Notes: a model not told the origin generated them from the letters alone. A stretch of DNA of 32,899 bases from an uncultured Selenomonadaceae bacterium (GCA_905236285.1 CAJOPN010000101.1:1-32899), one strand, 5' to 3'. Counted from the stretch's first letter, positions 23,308 through 32,899 are shown. Translations and numbers: made by a program.

Positions 23308-23335
23308 ATATTTAAAGGACAGGAGAGTTTTTTTA

Positions 23336-24922
23336 ATGAAAAAAATATTGGCGGCAGACGGAATTTCTGCACAGGGAATTGATTTATTAAAAAATGAATT
23401 TGTGGTAGACGTAAGAGACAAAATTTCTGCAGATGAACTTTTGGAAATAATCGGCGAATATGATGCGTTAATGGTACGTTCGGCATCAAAAGTAACGGCT
23501 GAAGTAATTGAACGCGCAATAAATTTAAAAATAATCGGACGAGCTGGAGTCGGCGTTGACAATATCGACATACCGGCAGCAACCGCAAAAGGAATTATTG
23601 TTATCAATTCACCGGGAGGAAATACAATCGCGGCGACTGAACATACTTTTGCAATGATGATGTCAGTCAGTCGAAAAATTCCGATTGCAAACGAAACAAT
23701 GCAAAGAGGCGAATGGAATCGAAAAGAGTATGTCGGCGTTGAACTCAAAGGCAAAACTTTGGGGGTAATCGGACTCGGAAGAATCGGAATGGGAGTTGCA
23801 AAACGTGCACTTGCATTTGAAATGAATGTTGTCGGTTATGATCCTTATGTCAATGAAGAACGCGCAAGTGAACTTGGAATAAAAGTTGTCGAACTTGAGG
23901 ACTTAATAAAAAATTCAGATTTCATCACAGTTCATATGCCGCTGACTCCCGATACAAAAAATATGATTTCAATGAACGAAATGAAAAAAATGAAAAGCAA
24001 TGTCCGATTAATAAATTGTGCAAGAGGAGGAATAATTAACGAAGATGATCTTGCACAGGCAATTAAAGAAGGAATTGTTGCAGGTGCGGCAATAGATGTT
24101 TTCGTTGAAGAACCGATTAAAAAAGATCATCCGCTGATCGGTTTAAAAAATGTCGTGCTGACTCCTCATCTCGGGGCTTCAACTGTTGAGGCTCAAATCG
24201 GTGTTTCACTCGATGTTTCAAAGGGAATCCTTGCGGCATTGAAAGGCGAACCTGTATTAAATGCCGTAAATCTTGCGCCTGTCTCTCAACAAGTCATGCA
24301 AATTATTTCTCCTTATCTCAATTTGGCTGAACGTCTCGGCTGTACAATTTGTTCACTCGCCGAAGGTCCGATTAAAAAAATCGAAGTCACTTACAACGGA
24401 GAGATTACCGAAGTAAATACAAATCTTTTGACGACTGCGATTGTTAAAGGTATGTTGAATCCTGTCCTTGAAAAAGATGTCAATTATGTAAATGCACCGA
24501 TGTTTGCAAAATCACGCGGAATAAAAATTACCGAAGTCAAAGAAAAAGAAGCGGAGAATTTTCATAATCTGATAACAGTCAAAGCTCAAGCCGGAGGAAA
24601 AACCTGCTCGGTTAAAGGAACGCTTTTTGGAAATGAAGGAAGAATAGTTGAAATAAATAAATTCAGAATTGATGTCGATCCTCATTCAAGAATTTTAATT
24701 TGTCCGCATATCAACAGACCCGGTGTAATCGGAACAGTCGGCACTATGATGGGCAAGCACGGAATAAATATTTCAAGTATGAGCGTCGGCACAACTGTTA
24801 TAAAAGGAACGTCATTAATGGTTTTGACTATTGACAACGATATTTCGGCTGAAGTTTTAGAAGAATTTAAATCGCTCGATGTAATTTTTGATGCAAAACT
24901 TGTTAATTTTTACGCCGTTTGA
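23336..24922 (+). CDS. serA: D-3-phosphoglycerate dehydrogenase
   Basis: 528 residues, the long form. Substrate-binding MVRSASKVTAEVIE, NAD-binding GVIGLGRIGMGVAKRA, the catalytic region NCARGGIINEDDL, VFVEEP and LTPHLGAST are all present. They are followed by an intervening ASB domain (about residues 315-450) and a C-terminal ACT domain (RILICPHINRPGVIGTVGTM). It oxidises 3-phosphoglycerate in the first step of serine synthesis; the ACT domain suggests serine feedback. AGGACAGGAG precedes the ATG. A strong terminator follows at 24948-24982. Confidence 0.97.
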   Translation: MKKILAADGISAQGIDLLKNEFVVDVRDKISADELLEIIGEYDALMVRSASKVTAEVIERAINLKIIGRAGVGVDNIDIPAATAKGIIVINSPGGNTIAATEHTFAMMMSVSRKIPIANETMQRGEWNRKEYVGVELKGKTLGVIGLGRIGMGVAKRALAFEMNVVGYDPYVNEERASELGIKVVELEDLIKNSDFITVHMPLTPDTKNMISMNEMKKMKSNVRLINCARGGIINEDDLAQAIKEGIVAGAAIDVFVEEPIKKDHPLIGLKNVVLTPHLGASTVEAQIGVSLDVSKGILAALKGEPVLNAVNLAPVSQQVMQIISPYLNLAERLGCTICSLAEGPIKKIEVTYNGEITEVNTNLLTTAIVKGMLNPVLEKDVNYVNAPMFAKSRGIKITEVKEKEAENFHNLITVKAQAGGKTCSVKGTLFGNEGRIVEINKFRIDVDPHSRILICPHINRPGVIGTVGTMMGKHGINISSMSVGTTVIKGTSLMVLTIDNDISAEVLEEFKSLDVIFDAKLVNFYAV

Positions 24923-24947
24923 AATTTTTAAATCGAAAAAAATTTGT

Positions 24948-24982
24948 CGCTTGAAAAAATTTTTTGAGCGATTTTTTTTTTT
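24948..24982 (+). terminator. Intrinsic terminator of the lysA-serA operon
   Basis: A 23-nt near-palindrome (24948-24970, arms CGCTTGAAAAA and TTTTTTGAGCG) is followed by A and eleven T (24972-24982). The stem has two G-U pairs and is otherwise complete. Confidence 0.8.
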
Positions 24983-25019
24983 GTGTCTAAAAAATATTTT
25001 TTTAAAGCGCGATTATAAG

Positions 25020-25050
25020 TTGACACAATTTAACTATTTAATGTTATAAT
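25020..25050 (+). promoter_or_regulatory. Promoter of the hybrid kinase-ruvA operon
   Basis: TTGACA (25020-25025) and TATAAT (25045-25050), both perfect, but with a 19-nt spacer. A TGn extension precedes the -10, which can offset the long spacer. The leader is about 24 nt. Confidence 0.6.
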
Positions 25051-25080
25051 AGAATATAAAAATTTGTAGGAGATTTGCGC

Positions 25081-27804
25081 ATGTTTAAATCTATGAACAA
25101 ACTGATGGTCAGAGCGATAATTGAATTTGTCATGCTGGCGACAATTTTAAGTTTGGCAGGGTATTTTGTTTACTATAAAATGGATTTAAATTTAAAGGAA
25201 TCACTCGAAGAAACGGTAGCACTTCAAAGCAAAAGTATAGCGTTCGGATTGGAACAGCAATTTAACGAACAATTTAAAAAATTGCGTGCTGCCTCTTCCG
25301 TCATTGAAAGCGGACAAATAACTCCCGATAATTTAAAAAATTTTTTTATGGTCGGTTCGATTGATGAGAAAATGGGAATAATTTCACAAGACGGAAAATT
25401 AATTTCGGGAGACAGATTCAATTATGATATATTGCGCGATTTTAAAGATGTATTTGACGGAAGGGAAGTTGTTAAATACAGACAAAATGGCGGATTAATT
25501 TTTGCGGTGCCGGTTAAAATCAACGATCAAATTTGTATGATTTTCAACAGTCACAGCGATGAATCCGTCAGAAAAAAATTTCAGGCGATAAGTTATAACG
25601 GTTCGGGTACAATTATTCTTCAAAACGGAATGGATAATTGGATGATACTTTCTGAAGGTGAAGAATTGATTAATCTCGATCCCGAAATGCAGGCAGGCTG
25701 GAATAAACTCATAAACAAATTAAATTCCGTGGAAGAAGATTATTCGTCGGTTTATTACAAATTTCACGATAAAAGTTATTTTGTGTATTTCGCCGAAGTT
25801 TCAAAAGATCAACATATTGCAATCTCAGGCTATGCACCTTGGAGAGCTGTGGCAGTCGGAATTGATTATATTTATATGGTTATGGTCGTCACATTCTTCA
25901 TAATTCTTTTGATGATTTTGTTTGAAGTGCGTTACATGATGAAAAAGCGAGAGGCTGAAGAACTTGCTCACGATAAAATTATTGCAGACTCCGCGAACAA
26001 GGCCAAGAGTGAATTTTTGTCGAACATGTCGCATGAAATAAGAACTCCGATTAATGCAATCATGGGAATGGACGAGATGATAATTCGCGAAAGCAGAGAC
26101 AAAAATATTTTGGAATACGCCGAAAATCTTCAAAATGCCGCAAGAAATCTTCTCGGTCTTGTAAATGATATTTTGGATTTTTCAAAAATTGAAGCGGGAA
26201 AAATGGAAATAATTCCCGTCGAATATGCTTTAAGTTCAATGCTGAATGATTTAATAAATATGATTCAAAAACGAGCAGAGAAAAAAAATCTTACATTTCA
26301 GATTAATGCGTCTCCCGATATTCCGAGTATACTTTTCGGCGATGAGATCAGAATAAAACAAGTCATCACAAATATTTTGACAAATGCAGTTAAATATACC
26401 GAAAAAGGAGGAGTAACATTAAATGTGACTTCGCGGCAGGCTGATTTGGAAAATATTTATTTGTGTATAAGTGTGAGCGATACGGGAATAGGAATAAAAA
26501 AAGAAGATCTTTCAAAACTTTTCAGCGCATTTGAAAGAATAGAAGAAAAAAGAAATCGCACGATTGAAGGAACCGGCTTGGGAATGAACATCACGCAAAG
26601 ATTATTGGCGATGATGAATACAAAATTGGAAGTCGAGAGCGAATACGGAAAAGGTTCGACATTTTCATTTAAAATTGAACAAAAAGTAGTCGATCCCGAA
26701 CCGCTCGGAGATTTTCAAGAAAATTATAAACGTTCAATCTCCCAGCATGAAGAATATCACGAATCATTCACTGCACCCGATGCAAAAATACTTGTCGTCG
26801 ATGATACGGTTATGAATCTGACGGTTATAAAAGGACTTTTAAAGCAAACGAAAATTCAAATTGATACTGCGACGAACGGACCGGATTGCTTGGCAATCGT
26901 CGCTAAAAAAAGATATGACATAATTTTCCTTGATCACAGAATGCCCGGAATGGACGGAATAGAAACACTGCATATAATGCAGAAAATGATGAACAATCCG
27001 AATGCTTACACGCCGATAATTTCATTGACGGCAAACGCAATAAGCGGTTCACGCGAAAAATATATTGAGGCGGGATTCAGCGATTATTTGACGAAGCCTG
27101 TCAACGGTCTTCAGCTTGAAAATTTGATACGTGAATATTTGCCGCGAAAAAAAATTATCGTCTCGGATTTTCAAATTCAGGAAGAAATTTCCGAAGAAAA
27201 ATTTTCATTGCCCGAATGGCTTTATCACGTTGACGGCTTGAATATTGCCGAAGGAATTGATCATTGCGGAGACATTGAATTGTATCTTGATGCACTTACC
27301 GTTTTTGCGGAATCAGTTTTGAGTGCGTCGGAACTCATAGAAAATTATTACAAATCAGGCGACATAAAAAATTATATAACGAAAGTGCACGCCTTAAAAA
27401 GTTCTGCACGAGTCATCGGAGCCGATGAGCTTTCGGAAAAAGCAAGGCGGCTTGAAGAGGCAGGCAATGCAGGTTACATTACTGAAATTAAAAATGATAC
27501 CGAACCTCTTTTGAAATTGTATCGAAGTTACGCCGACAAACTTTCACCGCTGATTAAATCCGATGAAGATGATGAAGCTCCAAATAAAATTTTAATTACC
27601 GACTACGATTTGAAAGAAGCATTTGAAGCGATGAAGGATGCCGTCGCGACATTCGATTACGACACGATGAATTTTGTATTTCAATCGCTTGATGAATACC
27701 GATTGCCGAAATTTGAAGCGGAAGTTTACAAAAAAATAAAAGAGGCCGCCGCTAATTTGGATTGGGAAGAAATTAAAAGATTGCTTGACGGGGTTTTAAA
27801 ATGA
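25081..27804 (+). CDS. Membrane hybrid sensor histidine kinase (Cache-HisKA-HATPase-REC-Hpt)
   Basis: 907 residues. Two membrane segments (about 11-32 and 264-285) flank a Cache-like extracytoplasmic sensor of about 230 residues. Then come HisKA with H318 in SHEIRTPINAI, HATPase with NILTNAVKYT, SDTGIGI and GTGLGM, a receiver with D618 in IIFLDHRMPGMDG and K672 in LTKPVNG, and a C-terminal Hpt domain with H770 in VHALKSSARVIG. All phosphorelay residues are intact. The ligand and final output are unknown; no separate response regulator is adjacent. ATG 25081 has AGGAG upstream, while TTG 25075 would touch it. The stop overlaps the ruvA ATG by 4 nt. Confidence 0.95.
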   Translation: MFKSMNKLMVRAIIEFVMLATILSLAGYFVYYKMDLNLKESLEETVALQSKSIAFGLEQQFNEQFKKLRAASSVIESGQITPDNLKNFFMVGSIDEKMGIISQDGKLISGDRFNYDILRDFKDVFDGREVVKYRQNGGLIFAVPVKINDQICMIFNSHSDESVRKKFQAISYNGSGTIILQNGMDNWMILSEGEELINLDPEMQAGWNKLINKLNSVEEDYSSVYYKFHDKSYFVYFAEVSKDQHIAISGYAPWRAVAVGIDYIYMVMVVTFFIILLMILFEVRYMMKKREAEELAHDKIIADSANKAKSEFLSNMSHEIRTPINAIMGMDEMIIRESRDKNILEYAENLQNAARNLLGLVNDILDFSKIEAGKMEIIPVEYALSSMLNDLINMIQKRAEKKNLTFQINASPDIPSILFGDEIRIKQVITNILTNAVKYTEKGGVTLNVTSRQADLENIYLCISVSDTGIGIKKEDLSKLFSAFERIEEKRNRTIEGTGLGMNITQRLLAMMNTKLEVESEYGKGSTFSFKIEQKVVDPEPLGDFQENYKRSISQHEEYHESFTAPDAKILVVDDTVMNLTVIKGLLKQTKIQIDTATNGPDCLAIVAKKRYDIIFLDHRMPGMDGIETLHIMQKMMNNPNAYTPIISLTANAISGSREKYIEAGFSDYLTKPVNGLQLENLIREYLPRKKIIVSDFQIQEEISEEKFSLPEWLYHVDGLNIAEGIDHCGDIELYLDALTVFAESVLSASELIENYYKSGDIKNYITKVHALKSSARVIGADELSEKARRLEEAGNAGYITEIKNDTEPLLKLYRSYADKLSPLIKSDEDDEAPNKILITDYDLKEAFEAMKDAVATFDYDTMNFVFQSLDEYRLPKFEAEVYKKIKEAAANLDWEEIKRLLDGVLK

Positions 27805-28400
27805 TCGGATATTTAAGCGGAAAAGTGAAATTTATTTTTGAGGACAATTTAATTTTGGACGTGAACGGAGTCGGATATAAAATTTATATTGACAATCGCA
27901 CGCTTGAAAATCTCAAAATAAATCAGGAGAAAGAATTTTTTATTTATACTGCCTTTCGTGACGACGCGATAAATCTTTACGGCTTTAAAGATCAATCTGA
28001 TTACGAACTTTTTTCAAATTTGATAACAGTCAGCGGAATCGGAGCAAAAACGGCTTTGAATGTCTTGGCAAAAATGTCGTCAAAAGATTTTGCACGAGCG
28101 ATTTATCAAAAAAATATTACGGCATTGACGAATTTACCGGGAATAGGAAAAAAATCTGCACAGAGATTAATTTTGGAATTGAAGGACAAATTGGAAATTG
28201 ATACATTGGCGGAAGATGAAAACTCGGATTGGCAGCCGCAAAAAAATAAAAGCAATTCATTTGAAGATGCAGCGGAGGCATTGACGGCACTCGGATACAA
28301 CAATTCTGAAATTGCGGAAGTATTTCAAAAAGCAAAATCATCAATGACGACGGAAGAATTAATAAAATTTGCACTCAAAGAATTAAACCGATTCGCCTGA
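27801..28400 (+). CDS. ruvA: Holliday junction branch-migration protein RuvA
   Basis: 199 residues: the OB-fold domain (MIGYLSGKVKFIF, NGVGYKIYI), the helix-hairpin-helix pair (SGIGAKTALNVLA and LPGIGKKSAQRLILELKDKL), an acidic linker and the C-terminal domain III (AAEALTALGYNNSEIAEV) that contacts RuvB. It binds Holliday junctions and loads RuvB. Its ATG overlaps the hybrid kinase stop in ATGA form, so its translation is probably coupled to the kinase. ruvB and ruvC, its usual neighbours, are absent here. Confidence 0.96.
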   Translation: MIGYLSGKVKFIFEDNLILDVNGVGYKIYIDNRTLENLKINQEKEFFIYTAFRDDAINLYGFKDQSDYELFSNLITVSGIGAKTALNVLAKMSSKDFARAIYQKNITALTNLPGIGKKSAQRLILELKDKLEIDTLAEDENSDWQPQKNKSNSFEDAAEALTALGYNNSEIAEVFQKAKSSMTTEELIKFALKELNRFA

Positions 28401-28414
28401 TAAAAAATAAATTC

Positions 28415-28443
28415 TTGATTTTCAATTCGGAATATTGTAAAAT
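28415..28443 (+). promoter_or_regulatory. Promoter of folB
   Basis: TTGATT (28415-28420), 17-nt spacer, TAAAAT (28438-28443). The -35 matches four of six and the -10 five of six. It lies just after the ruvA stop, with a leader of about 22 nt. Confidence 0.55.
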
Positions 28444-28471
28444 TAAAAAAAATTTTGGAGAGGCGATTGAT

Positions 28472-28840
28472 ATGGTAAAAGTTCGCATTCACAATATGAT
28501 GTTTTACGGATTTCACGGTTATTACGAATATGAACGTGAACAGGGACAAAAATTTTTCTTTGACGTTGAAATGATTATGAAAGACGACAAAGCGGCGAAT
28601 AGTGACAGCCTCAATGACGGAGTTGATACCGCACGCGTTTATGATATTGTAAAAGAAGTTACAGAAAATAAACGTTTCCAACTCATGGCGGCATTGGCAG
28701 GACATATCGGCGATAAACTGCTTGCAAAATTTCCGCATGTTGATGAAGCAATCGTAAAAGTTCGCAAGCCTTCAGTACCTATTGCCGGACCGATTGATTA
28801 TGTTGAAGTTGAAGTTACACGTTATCAAAAGAAAGATTAA
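28472..28840 (+). CDS. folB: Dihydroneopterin aldolase
   Basis: 122 residues, the family size. VRIHNMMFYGFHGYYEYERE contains the active-site glutamate region, VDTARVYDIV the tyrosine and VRKPSVPIAGPIDYVEVEV the conserved lysine-proline. It converts dihydroneopterin to the hydroxymethylpterin in folate synthesis. ATG 28472 follows GGAGAGG; the ORF extends upstream to 28415, but the promoter is there. No other folate gene is adjacent. Its TAA overlaps the ecfT stop on the other strand. Confidence 0.95.
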   Translation: MVKVRIHNMMFYGFHGYYEYEREQGQKFFFDVEMIMKDDKAANSDSLNDGVDTARVYDIVKEVTENKRFQLMAALAGHIGDKLLAKFPHVDEAIVKVRKPSVPIAGPIDYVEVEVTRYQKKD

Positions 28841-29637
28841 TTAAAATACTCTATAGCGATTAACGCGATAAAAATTATAAAGACAAAAAGAATTGCAGAA
28901 AAGTCTATTGATTGAATCTGCAATTTTTTCATGTGAGTACGACCTTCACCGCCGCGATAACATCTTGCCTCCATTGCAACGGCGAGATCATCGGCACGAC
29001 GAAACGCAGACAAAAATAACGGCACGAGAATCGGAATCATAGATTGAGCTCTTTTAAAAATATTTCCGGATTCAAAATCAACTCCTCTTGCAGATTGCGC
29101 CTTGATAATTTTGTCCGTTTCTTCCAAAAGTGTCGGAATGAATCGAAGAGCTATAGTCATCATCATTGCCAATTCATGTGCAGGTATTCCGAATCTTGAA
29201 AGAGGAGACAATAATTTTTCGACTGCATCAGTCAATTTAAGCGGCGAAGTTGTAAAAGTCAAAAGCGATGATAAAATTATCAATAAAATTAATCTCAGAC
29301 TGATAATAATTCCTTCAAAAAATCCTTCATCGGTAATTTTAAACGGTCCGATTTGATAAAAAATATTTCCGTCATGGCTTACCAAATGAATTAAAAATGT
29401 AAATGCGATTATCCAAATCAAAGGCTTGAGCGATTTTAAAAAAGTTGACGGCGGAATTTTTGAAATTTTGATTAAAAAAATTGTAAAAGTCGTCAAAAAG
29501 ACATATGAAAAAACATGATCGACGCAAAAAATTATTATCATCAAAATCAAAAGCAAAATAATTTTAACACGCGGATCGAGACTATGAATTATTGAATTGC
29601 CTGGAAAAAATTGACCGAGAGTAATATCTTGCAGCAT
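28837..29637 (-). CDS. ecfT: Energy-coupling factor transporter membrane subunit EcfT
   Basis: 266 residues with about five to six hydrophobic segments. The N-terminus has GNSIIHSLDPRVKI, the family opening. The two cytoplasmic coupling motifs are SARGVDF and EARCYRGGEGRT, the Ala-Arg-Gly type elements that contact the EcfA ATPases. EcfT joins those ATPases to vitamin- or metal-binding S components; none of these genes is in the window. TTG 29658 overlaps AAGGAGG (29656-29650), while ATG 29637 has normal spacing. A terminator-like hairpin directly precedes the ribosome site, leaving no room for a promoter between them. Confidence 0.95.
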   Translation of the reverse strand: MLQDITLGQFFPGNSIIHSLDPRVKIILLLILMIIIFCVDHVFSYVFLTTFTIFLIKISKIPPSTFLKSLKPLIWIIAFTFLIHLVSHDGNIFYQIGPFKITDEGFFEGIIISLRLILLIILSSLLTFTTSPLKLTDAVEKLLSPLSRFGIPAHELAMMMTIALRFIPTLLEETDKIIKAQSARGVDFESGNIFKRAQSMIPILVPLFLSAFRRADDLAVAMEARCYRGGEGRTHMKKLQIQSIDFSAILFVFIIFIALIAIEYFN

Positions 29638-29656
29638 AAAAAAATCAACCTCCTTC

Positions 29657-29697
29657 AAAAAAAATCAGCGGCAACTTTTTTTAATAAAGTCGTCGCT
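29657..29697 (-). terminator. Intrinsic terminator or attenuator between rpoD and ecfT
   Basis: The minus strand forms a 9-position stem with one mismatch (plus coordinates 29667-29675 against 29689-29697), extendable by A-T pairs in the loop, then GA and eight T (29664-29657). It would end the dnaG-rpoD transcript. The ecfT ribosome site begins at once after the U-tract, so ecfT may depend on read-through. Confidence 0.75.
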
Positions 29698-29716
29698 TTC
29701 AAAAATTTTTTAAAAA

Positions 29717-30934
29717 TTAATCAAGAAAATCTTTCAATTTTTTACTTCTTGACGGATGGCGAAGTTTTCGTAATGCTTTAGCCTCAATCTGACGAATACG
29801 CTCACGAGTTACGCCGAAACTTTGTCCGACTTCTTCAAGCGTGCGTTGTCTGCCGTCGTCCAAACCGAAACGCAATCTTAAAACTTTCATTTCACGCGGC
29901 GTTAAAGTTCCGAGAACTTCTTCAAGCTGTTCTTTGAGCAAAAGAAATGAGGCGGCATCGGCAGGAGCGGGAGCCTCTTGATCTTCAATAAAATCTCCGA
30001 GATGTGAATCTTCTTCTTCACCGATCGGCGTTTCAAGTGAAACCGGCTCTTGAGCAATTTTCATAATCTCACGAACTCGCTCGACACTTACGTCCATTTC
30101 TTCGGCAATTTCTTCAGCCGTCGGATCACGATTTAATTTTTGCAAAAGATTTCGCGAAACTCTGATTAATTTGTTGATCGTTTCAACCATGTGAACCGGA
30201 ATACGAATTGTCCTTGCCTGGTCGGCGATTGCACGAGTGATTGCCTGACGAATCCACCAAGTCGCATAAGTTGAAAATTTGTAACCTTTATTGTAATCGA
30301 ATTTTTCAACGGCTTTAATCAGTCCCAGATTTCCTTCCTGAATGAGATCCAGAAATAACATTCCGCGACCGACATATCTTTTTGCAATGCTTACTACCAA
30401 GCGCAAATTTGCCTCAGCCAATCTTTTTTGAGCCTCTTCGTCGCCGGCCTCCATTTGTTTTGCAAGTTCAACTTCTTCCTGTGCAGTCAAAAGCGGAACT
30501 CTTCCGATTTCTTTGAGGTACATTCTTACCGGATCGTCAATAGTGACTCCTTCGGGAACACTTAAATCAACTTCTACTTCACTTGTATGCTTGGTTGATT
30601 CCGAACTTCCTTCAGTAATCTCGGTTGAAGGCTGCTCTTCAACTTCGTCATTAACCACAGATTCATTGTTTTCATCGGGATTTGGATTTTCATCGGGAAC
30701 GGAATTATCATCTTCATAATCGTCAATTATTTCTATTCCGTTCTGATTAAAAGTATCATAAAGTTCATCAATGTCGTCAGCCGTCAATTCCTGCTTTTGA
30801 AATGCTTCTTCAAATTCGCTTATGGTCAATGTTCCTCCGTTGAGCAATCCTTTTTTCAAAAGACTGTCAACTATTGGGGAGCTGTGAATTATGTTATCCT
30901 CAATCACATTCATTGTATTATTTTTTTCCGACAT
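29717..30934 (-). CDS. rpoD: Primary RNA polymerase sigma factor
   Basis: 405 residues. A short region 1.1 is followed by a very acidic, repeat-like linker (about residues 70-125, rich in D, E, N, P, S). Region 1.2 is [17 protein letters not shown]; region 2 has [17 protein letters not shown] and [19 protein letters not shown], the -10 recognition part; region 4 has [19 protein letters not shown], the -35 recognition helix. It is the housekeeping sigma, in line with the TTGACA/TATAAT promoters found across the window. It lies 17 nt after dnaG with a GGGGG ribosome site, the classic dnaG-rpoD order. Confidence 0.97.
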   Translation of the reverse strand: MSEKNNTMNVIEDNIIHSSPIVDSLLKKGLLNGGTLTISEFEEAFQKQELTADDIDELYDTFNQNGIEIIDDYEDDNSVPDENPNPDENNESVVNDEVEEQPSTEITEGSSESTKHTSEVEVDLSVPEGVTIDDPVRMYLKEIGRVPLLTAQEEVELAKQMEAGDEEAQKRLAEANLRLVVSIAKRYVGRGMLFLDLIQEGNLGLIKAVEKFDYNKGYKFSTYATWWIRQAITRAIADQARTIRIPVHMVETINKLIRVSRNLLQKLNRDPTAEEIAEEMDVSVERVREIMKIAQEPVSLETPIGEEEDSHLGDFIEDQEAPAPADAASFLLLKEQLEEVLGTLTPREMKVLRLRFGLDDGRQRTLEEVGQSFGVTRERIRQIEAKALRKLRHPSRSKKLKDFLD

Positions 30935-30951
30935 ACGCTGCCCCCTCTTTT

Positions 30952-32790
30952 CTATTCTGATATTTGTAATTTGTCAATTTCATTTTTTATTTCACGAGAT
31001 TTTTTCATTTTCTCTGTATAATCCGAATTTCCTGCAGACATTTTTCCGATTTCTTCAGTCAATTTATTGTATTGCGTTTTCAATTTATTTAATCTCATTG
31101 CTTTGATTGAATCTTCGTAAGCCTGCCGTTTATTTTCTTGATTTGAATTATTTTCGTCTTCAAGAATAAATTTTGCGATTGCTGCCATTGCCCTTTGACT
31201 TACTTCACTTTGTGCATCAAGATCATTAGGCAGTTTTTGCATTTTCGCGCATTTTATCAAATAATTAAAAATTTCTCGGTGAATCGGAGAAAAATCATTT
31301 TCATTAAATAAGGTTTTAACATGAGTCATTAAATCCAAATCGTGCCAAAGAGTTTTCAAAATTATTTCTTCAGCCGATGATTGCCGACTTATTTCCTCCG
31401 TTAAAATAATTTTTTCCGACTTTGAATTTTTCGGAATAAATTTATTTTGATTTCGTTTAAAATTTTTCATTTCGGCATTAATTATATCCTCATTTATTAT
31501 TAATGTTCTTGCAATTTGTTTTTTATATTCGCTCAAAACAGTCACATCTTCAATTTCGATTAAAAGCGGCAAAAGTTGATTTATAACGTCTCTTTTGCCT
31601 TCGAGCGAAGAATAATCATTGCGTTTGAGTACATATTTGAATTGATAATCTATAATTGAAAGTGCTTGAGGTATTAATTTTTTAAATTCTTCAACGCCGT
31701 GATTTTTAATAAAATCGTCAGGATCTTTTTCATTCGGAACGGTAATAATTTTTACCTCCGCACCTGCATTTAAAGCAATCGGCAGGGCACGAAGAACGGC
31801 ACTTTGACCGGCATCATCGTTGTCATAGCAAAAATAAAATTTGCGAGTGTATTTTGTCAAAAGTTTTGCCTGTTCAGCAGTAAAAGCAGTTCCGAGCGAA
31901 GCGACGACATTTTTAATTCCTGCGGCGAAAAGTGAAATTACGTCCATATAACCTTCGACGATTATCACATAATCAAGTCGTCGGATAAATTGCGTCGCAC
32001 GATTCATATTGAAAAGAAGTTTTCTTTTGCTGAATACGAGAGTTTCGGCTGAATTGAGATACTTCGGCATGTCAAAATCCAGCTGCAAATTTTTTTTATC
32101 GTCAATGATTCGTCCGCCGAAAGCAACAGTTTTTCCGAAAAAATCATCAATGGGAATCATAACGCGATTTCTGAAATTGTCATAAATTCCCGAATTATTT
32201 TTTCGTCGTTTCGATACACCTGCCGCAATTAATTGATCTTCCGAAAATCCTTTTTTGTTTATGAGTGCTTTTGAAAGTGCGTCCCAAGAATCGGGAGCAA
32301 ATCCCAATTTAAATTCTTCAATGATTTCTGTACTTATTCCACGCGACTTAAGATATTTCCTGCCTGTTTCGCCGTAAGAAGTTTTCATCAGGCAATTATG
32401 AAAAAAATCCTTTGTCAGAGAATTTATTTTGATTAAATTCCTTTCAAGATTTTCTTTTTCAATCTGTGCAGGCGATTTATTTTTTTGAAAATGAGGAATT
32501 TCTATGCCCAAACGTTCGGCTTGAAATTTAACGGCATCGCTGTAAGAAATATTTTCAATCATCGAAATGAAATTAAAAACATTTCCGCCGGCATGACAGC
32601 CGAAACAATAAAAAAAACCTTTTTCCGGGCTGATGTTGAATGAAGGAGTTCTCTCGGAATGAAACGGACAACATGCCCAATATTTGCCGCCTTTTTGTTT
32701 TAAAGAAACATATCTGGAGACGACTGAAAAAATATCGGAACGTTCACGAACTTTTTCGGTAAAAGAATTAAATTCATCATTATGAACCAT
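30952..32790 (-). CDS. dnaG: DNA primase
   Basis: 612 residues. The N-terminal zinc site is C41-P-F-H44 with C62 and C65 ([11 protein letters not shown]). The TOPRIM core has [18 protein letters not shown] and [13 protein letters not shown] with the metal-binding acidic residues; [18 protein letters not shown] is typical of the family. The C-terminal helical part, expected to bind DnaB helicase, is rich in K, N and E. It makes replication primers. ATG 32790 has GAGGAG about 11 nt upstream, a slightly long spacing. It heads dnaG-rpoD; its promoter lies beyond 32790 and was not convincingly seen in the last 109 nt. Confidence 0.97.
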   Translation of the reverse strand: MVHNDEFNSFTEKVRERSDIFSVVSRYVSLKQKGGKYWACCPFHSERTPSFNISPEKGFFYCFGCHAGGNVFNFISMIENISYSDAVKFQAERLGIEIPHFQKNKSPAQIEKENLERNLIKINSLTKDFFHNCLMKTSYGETGRKYLKSRGISTEIIEEFKLGFAPDSWDALSKALINKKGFSEDQLIAAGVSKRRKNNSGIYDNFRNRVMIPIDDFFGKTVAFGGRIIDDKKNLQLDFDMPKYLNSAETLVFSKRKLLFNMNRATQFIRRLDYVIIVEGYMDVISLFAAGIKNVVASLGTAFTAEQAKLLTKYTRKFYFCYDNDDAGQSAVLRALPIALNAGAEVKIITVPNEKDPDDFIKNHGVEEFKKLIPQALSIIDYQFKYVLKRNDYSSLEGKRDVINQLLPLLIEIEDVTVLSEYKKQIARTLIINEDIINAEMKNFKRNQNKFIPKNSKSEKIILTEEISRQSSAEEIILKTLWHDLDLMTHVKTLFNENDFSPIHREIFNYLIKCAKMQKLPNDLDAQSEVSQRAMAAIAKFILEDENNSNQENKRQAYEDSIKAMRLNKLKTQYNKLTEEIGKMSAGNSDYTEKMKKSREIKNEIDKLQISE

Positions 32791-32899
32791 CGCCGTTAAA
32801 TCTCCTCACTTTCGTTAATTATTATTCAATAAATAATTTAAAAATCCTTTAACAATCAAATAATTTTCACGCGCAAAAAAATTTTCGGAGATGAAAAAA

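Noticed and set aside
32791..32884. Promoter for dnaG-rpoD
   Set aside because: Several TTGATT/TTGTTA-like hexamers exist but none has a convincing -10 at the right distance.
32885..32899. GGAG followed by ATGAAAAAA at the right edge, possibly a plus-strand gene start
   Set aside because: Only a few codons are visible; no claim is possible.

Overview
This is an AT-rich (roughly one-third G+C by eye) bacterial chromosomal segment, densely packed with short operons and core genes. The gene content (LytR-CpsA-Psr protein, EcfT, TAXI receptor, CbiD, block proB-proA-nadD-yqeK-LCP, pair dnaG-rpoD) points to the Bacillota. A VirK/YbjX (DUF535) protein, a YrbL-like protein and an AhbC-type siroheme-route radical SAM enzyme would fit an outer-membrane-bearing lineage such as the Negativicutes. 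That placement is an inference. No tRNA, rRNA, CRISPR array or insertion sequence was seen.

Layout. 1-2308: 3' part of smc (+). 2338-6755: minus-strand operon proB-proA-(43-aa membrane protein)-nadD-yqeK-LCP, with the small gene too short for usual ORF cut-offs but translationally coupled on both sides. 6765-7216: a 450-nt gap that is not empty. It holds a plus-strand promoter, a 24-codon very hydrophobic ORF with its Shine-Dalgarno inside a GAAA-loop hairpin, and a plus-strand terminator. A near-consensus opposite-strand promoter and an opposite-strand terminator complete it. This looks like a type I toxin-antitoxin module and is the most interesting element of the window. 7217-13079: six-gene minus operon cof-type phosphatase, ftsY, surE, phosphohexomutase, tetR, ahbC. 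13143-15071: TAXI receptor lipoprotein, DUF1850 protein and an unknown protein, without the usual TRAP permease. 15145-16590: secreted C-type-lectin-domain protein and ubiX.

16793-19380 (+): a DUF2292 (YezD-like) protein, a stand-alone AsrC-like siroheme/ferredoxin protein, then aroA. 19372-21984 (-): cbiD, a YrbL-like protein and a VirK/YbjX protein. 22078-24922 (+): lysA-type decarboxylase and serA. 25081-28840 (+): hybrid sensor kinase overlapping ruvA, then folB. 28837-32790 (-): dnaG-rpoD, a terminator-like hairpin, and ecfT whose ribosome binding site begins within a few bases of the hairpin's U-tract. The 109 nt upstream of dnaG show nothing convincing.

Many first in-frame start codons lie inside the Shine-Dalgarno sequence. 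I therefore moved several starts downstream, often to TTG or a later ATG; the reasons are given per gene. All functional calls are from reading motifs by eye, with no database search.
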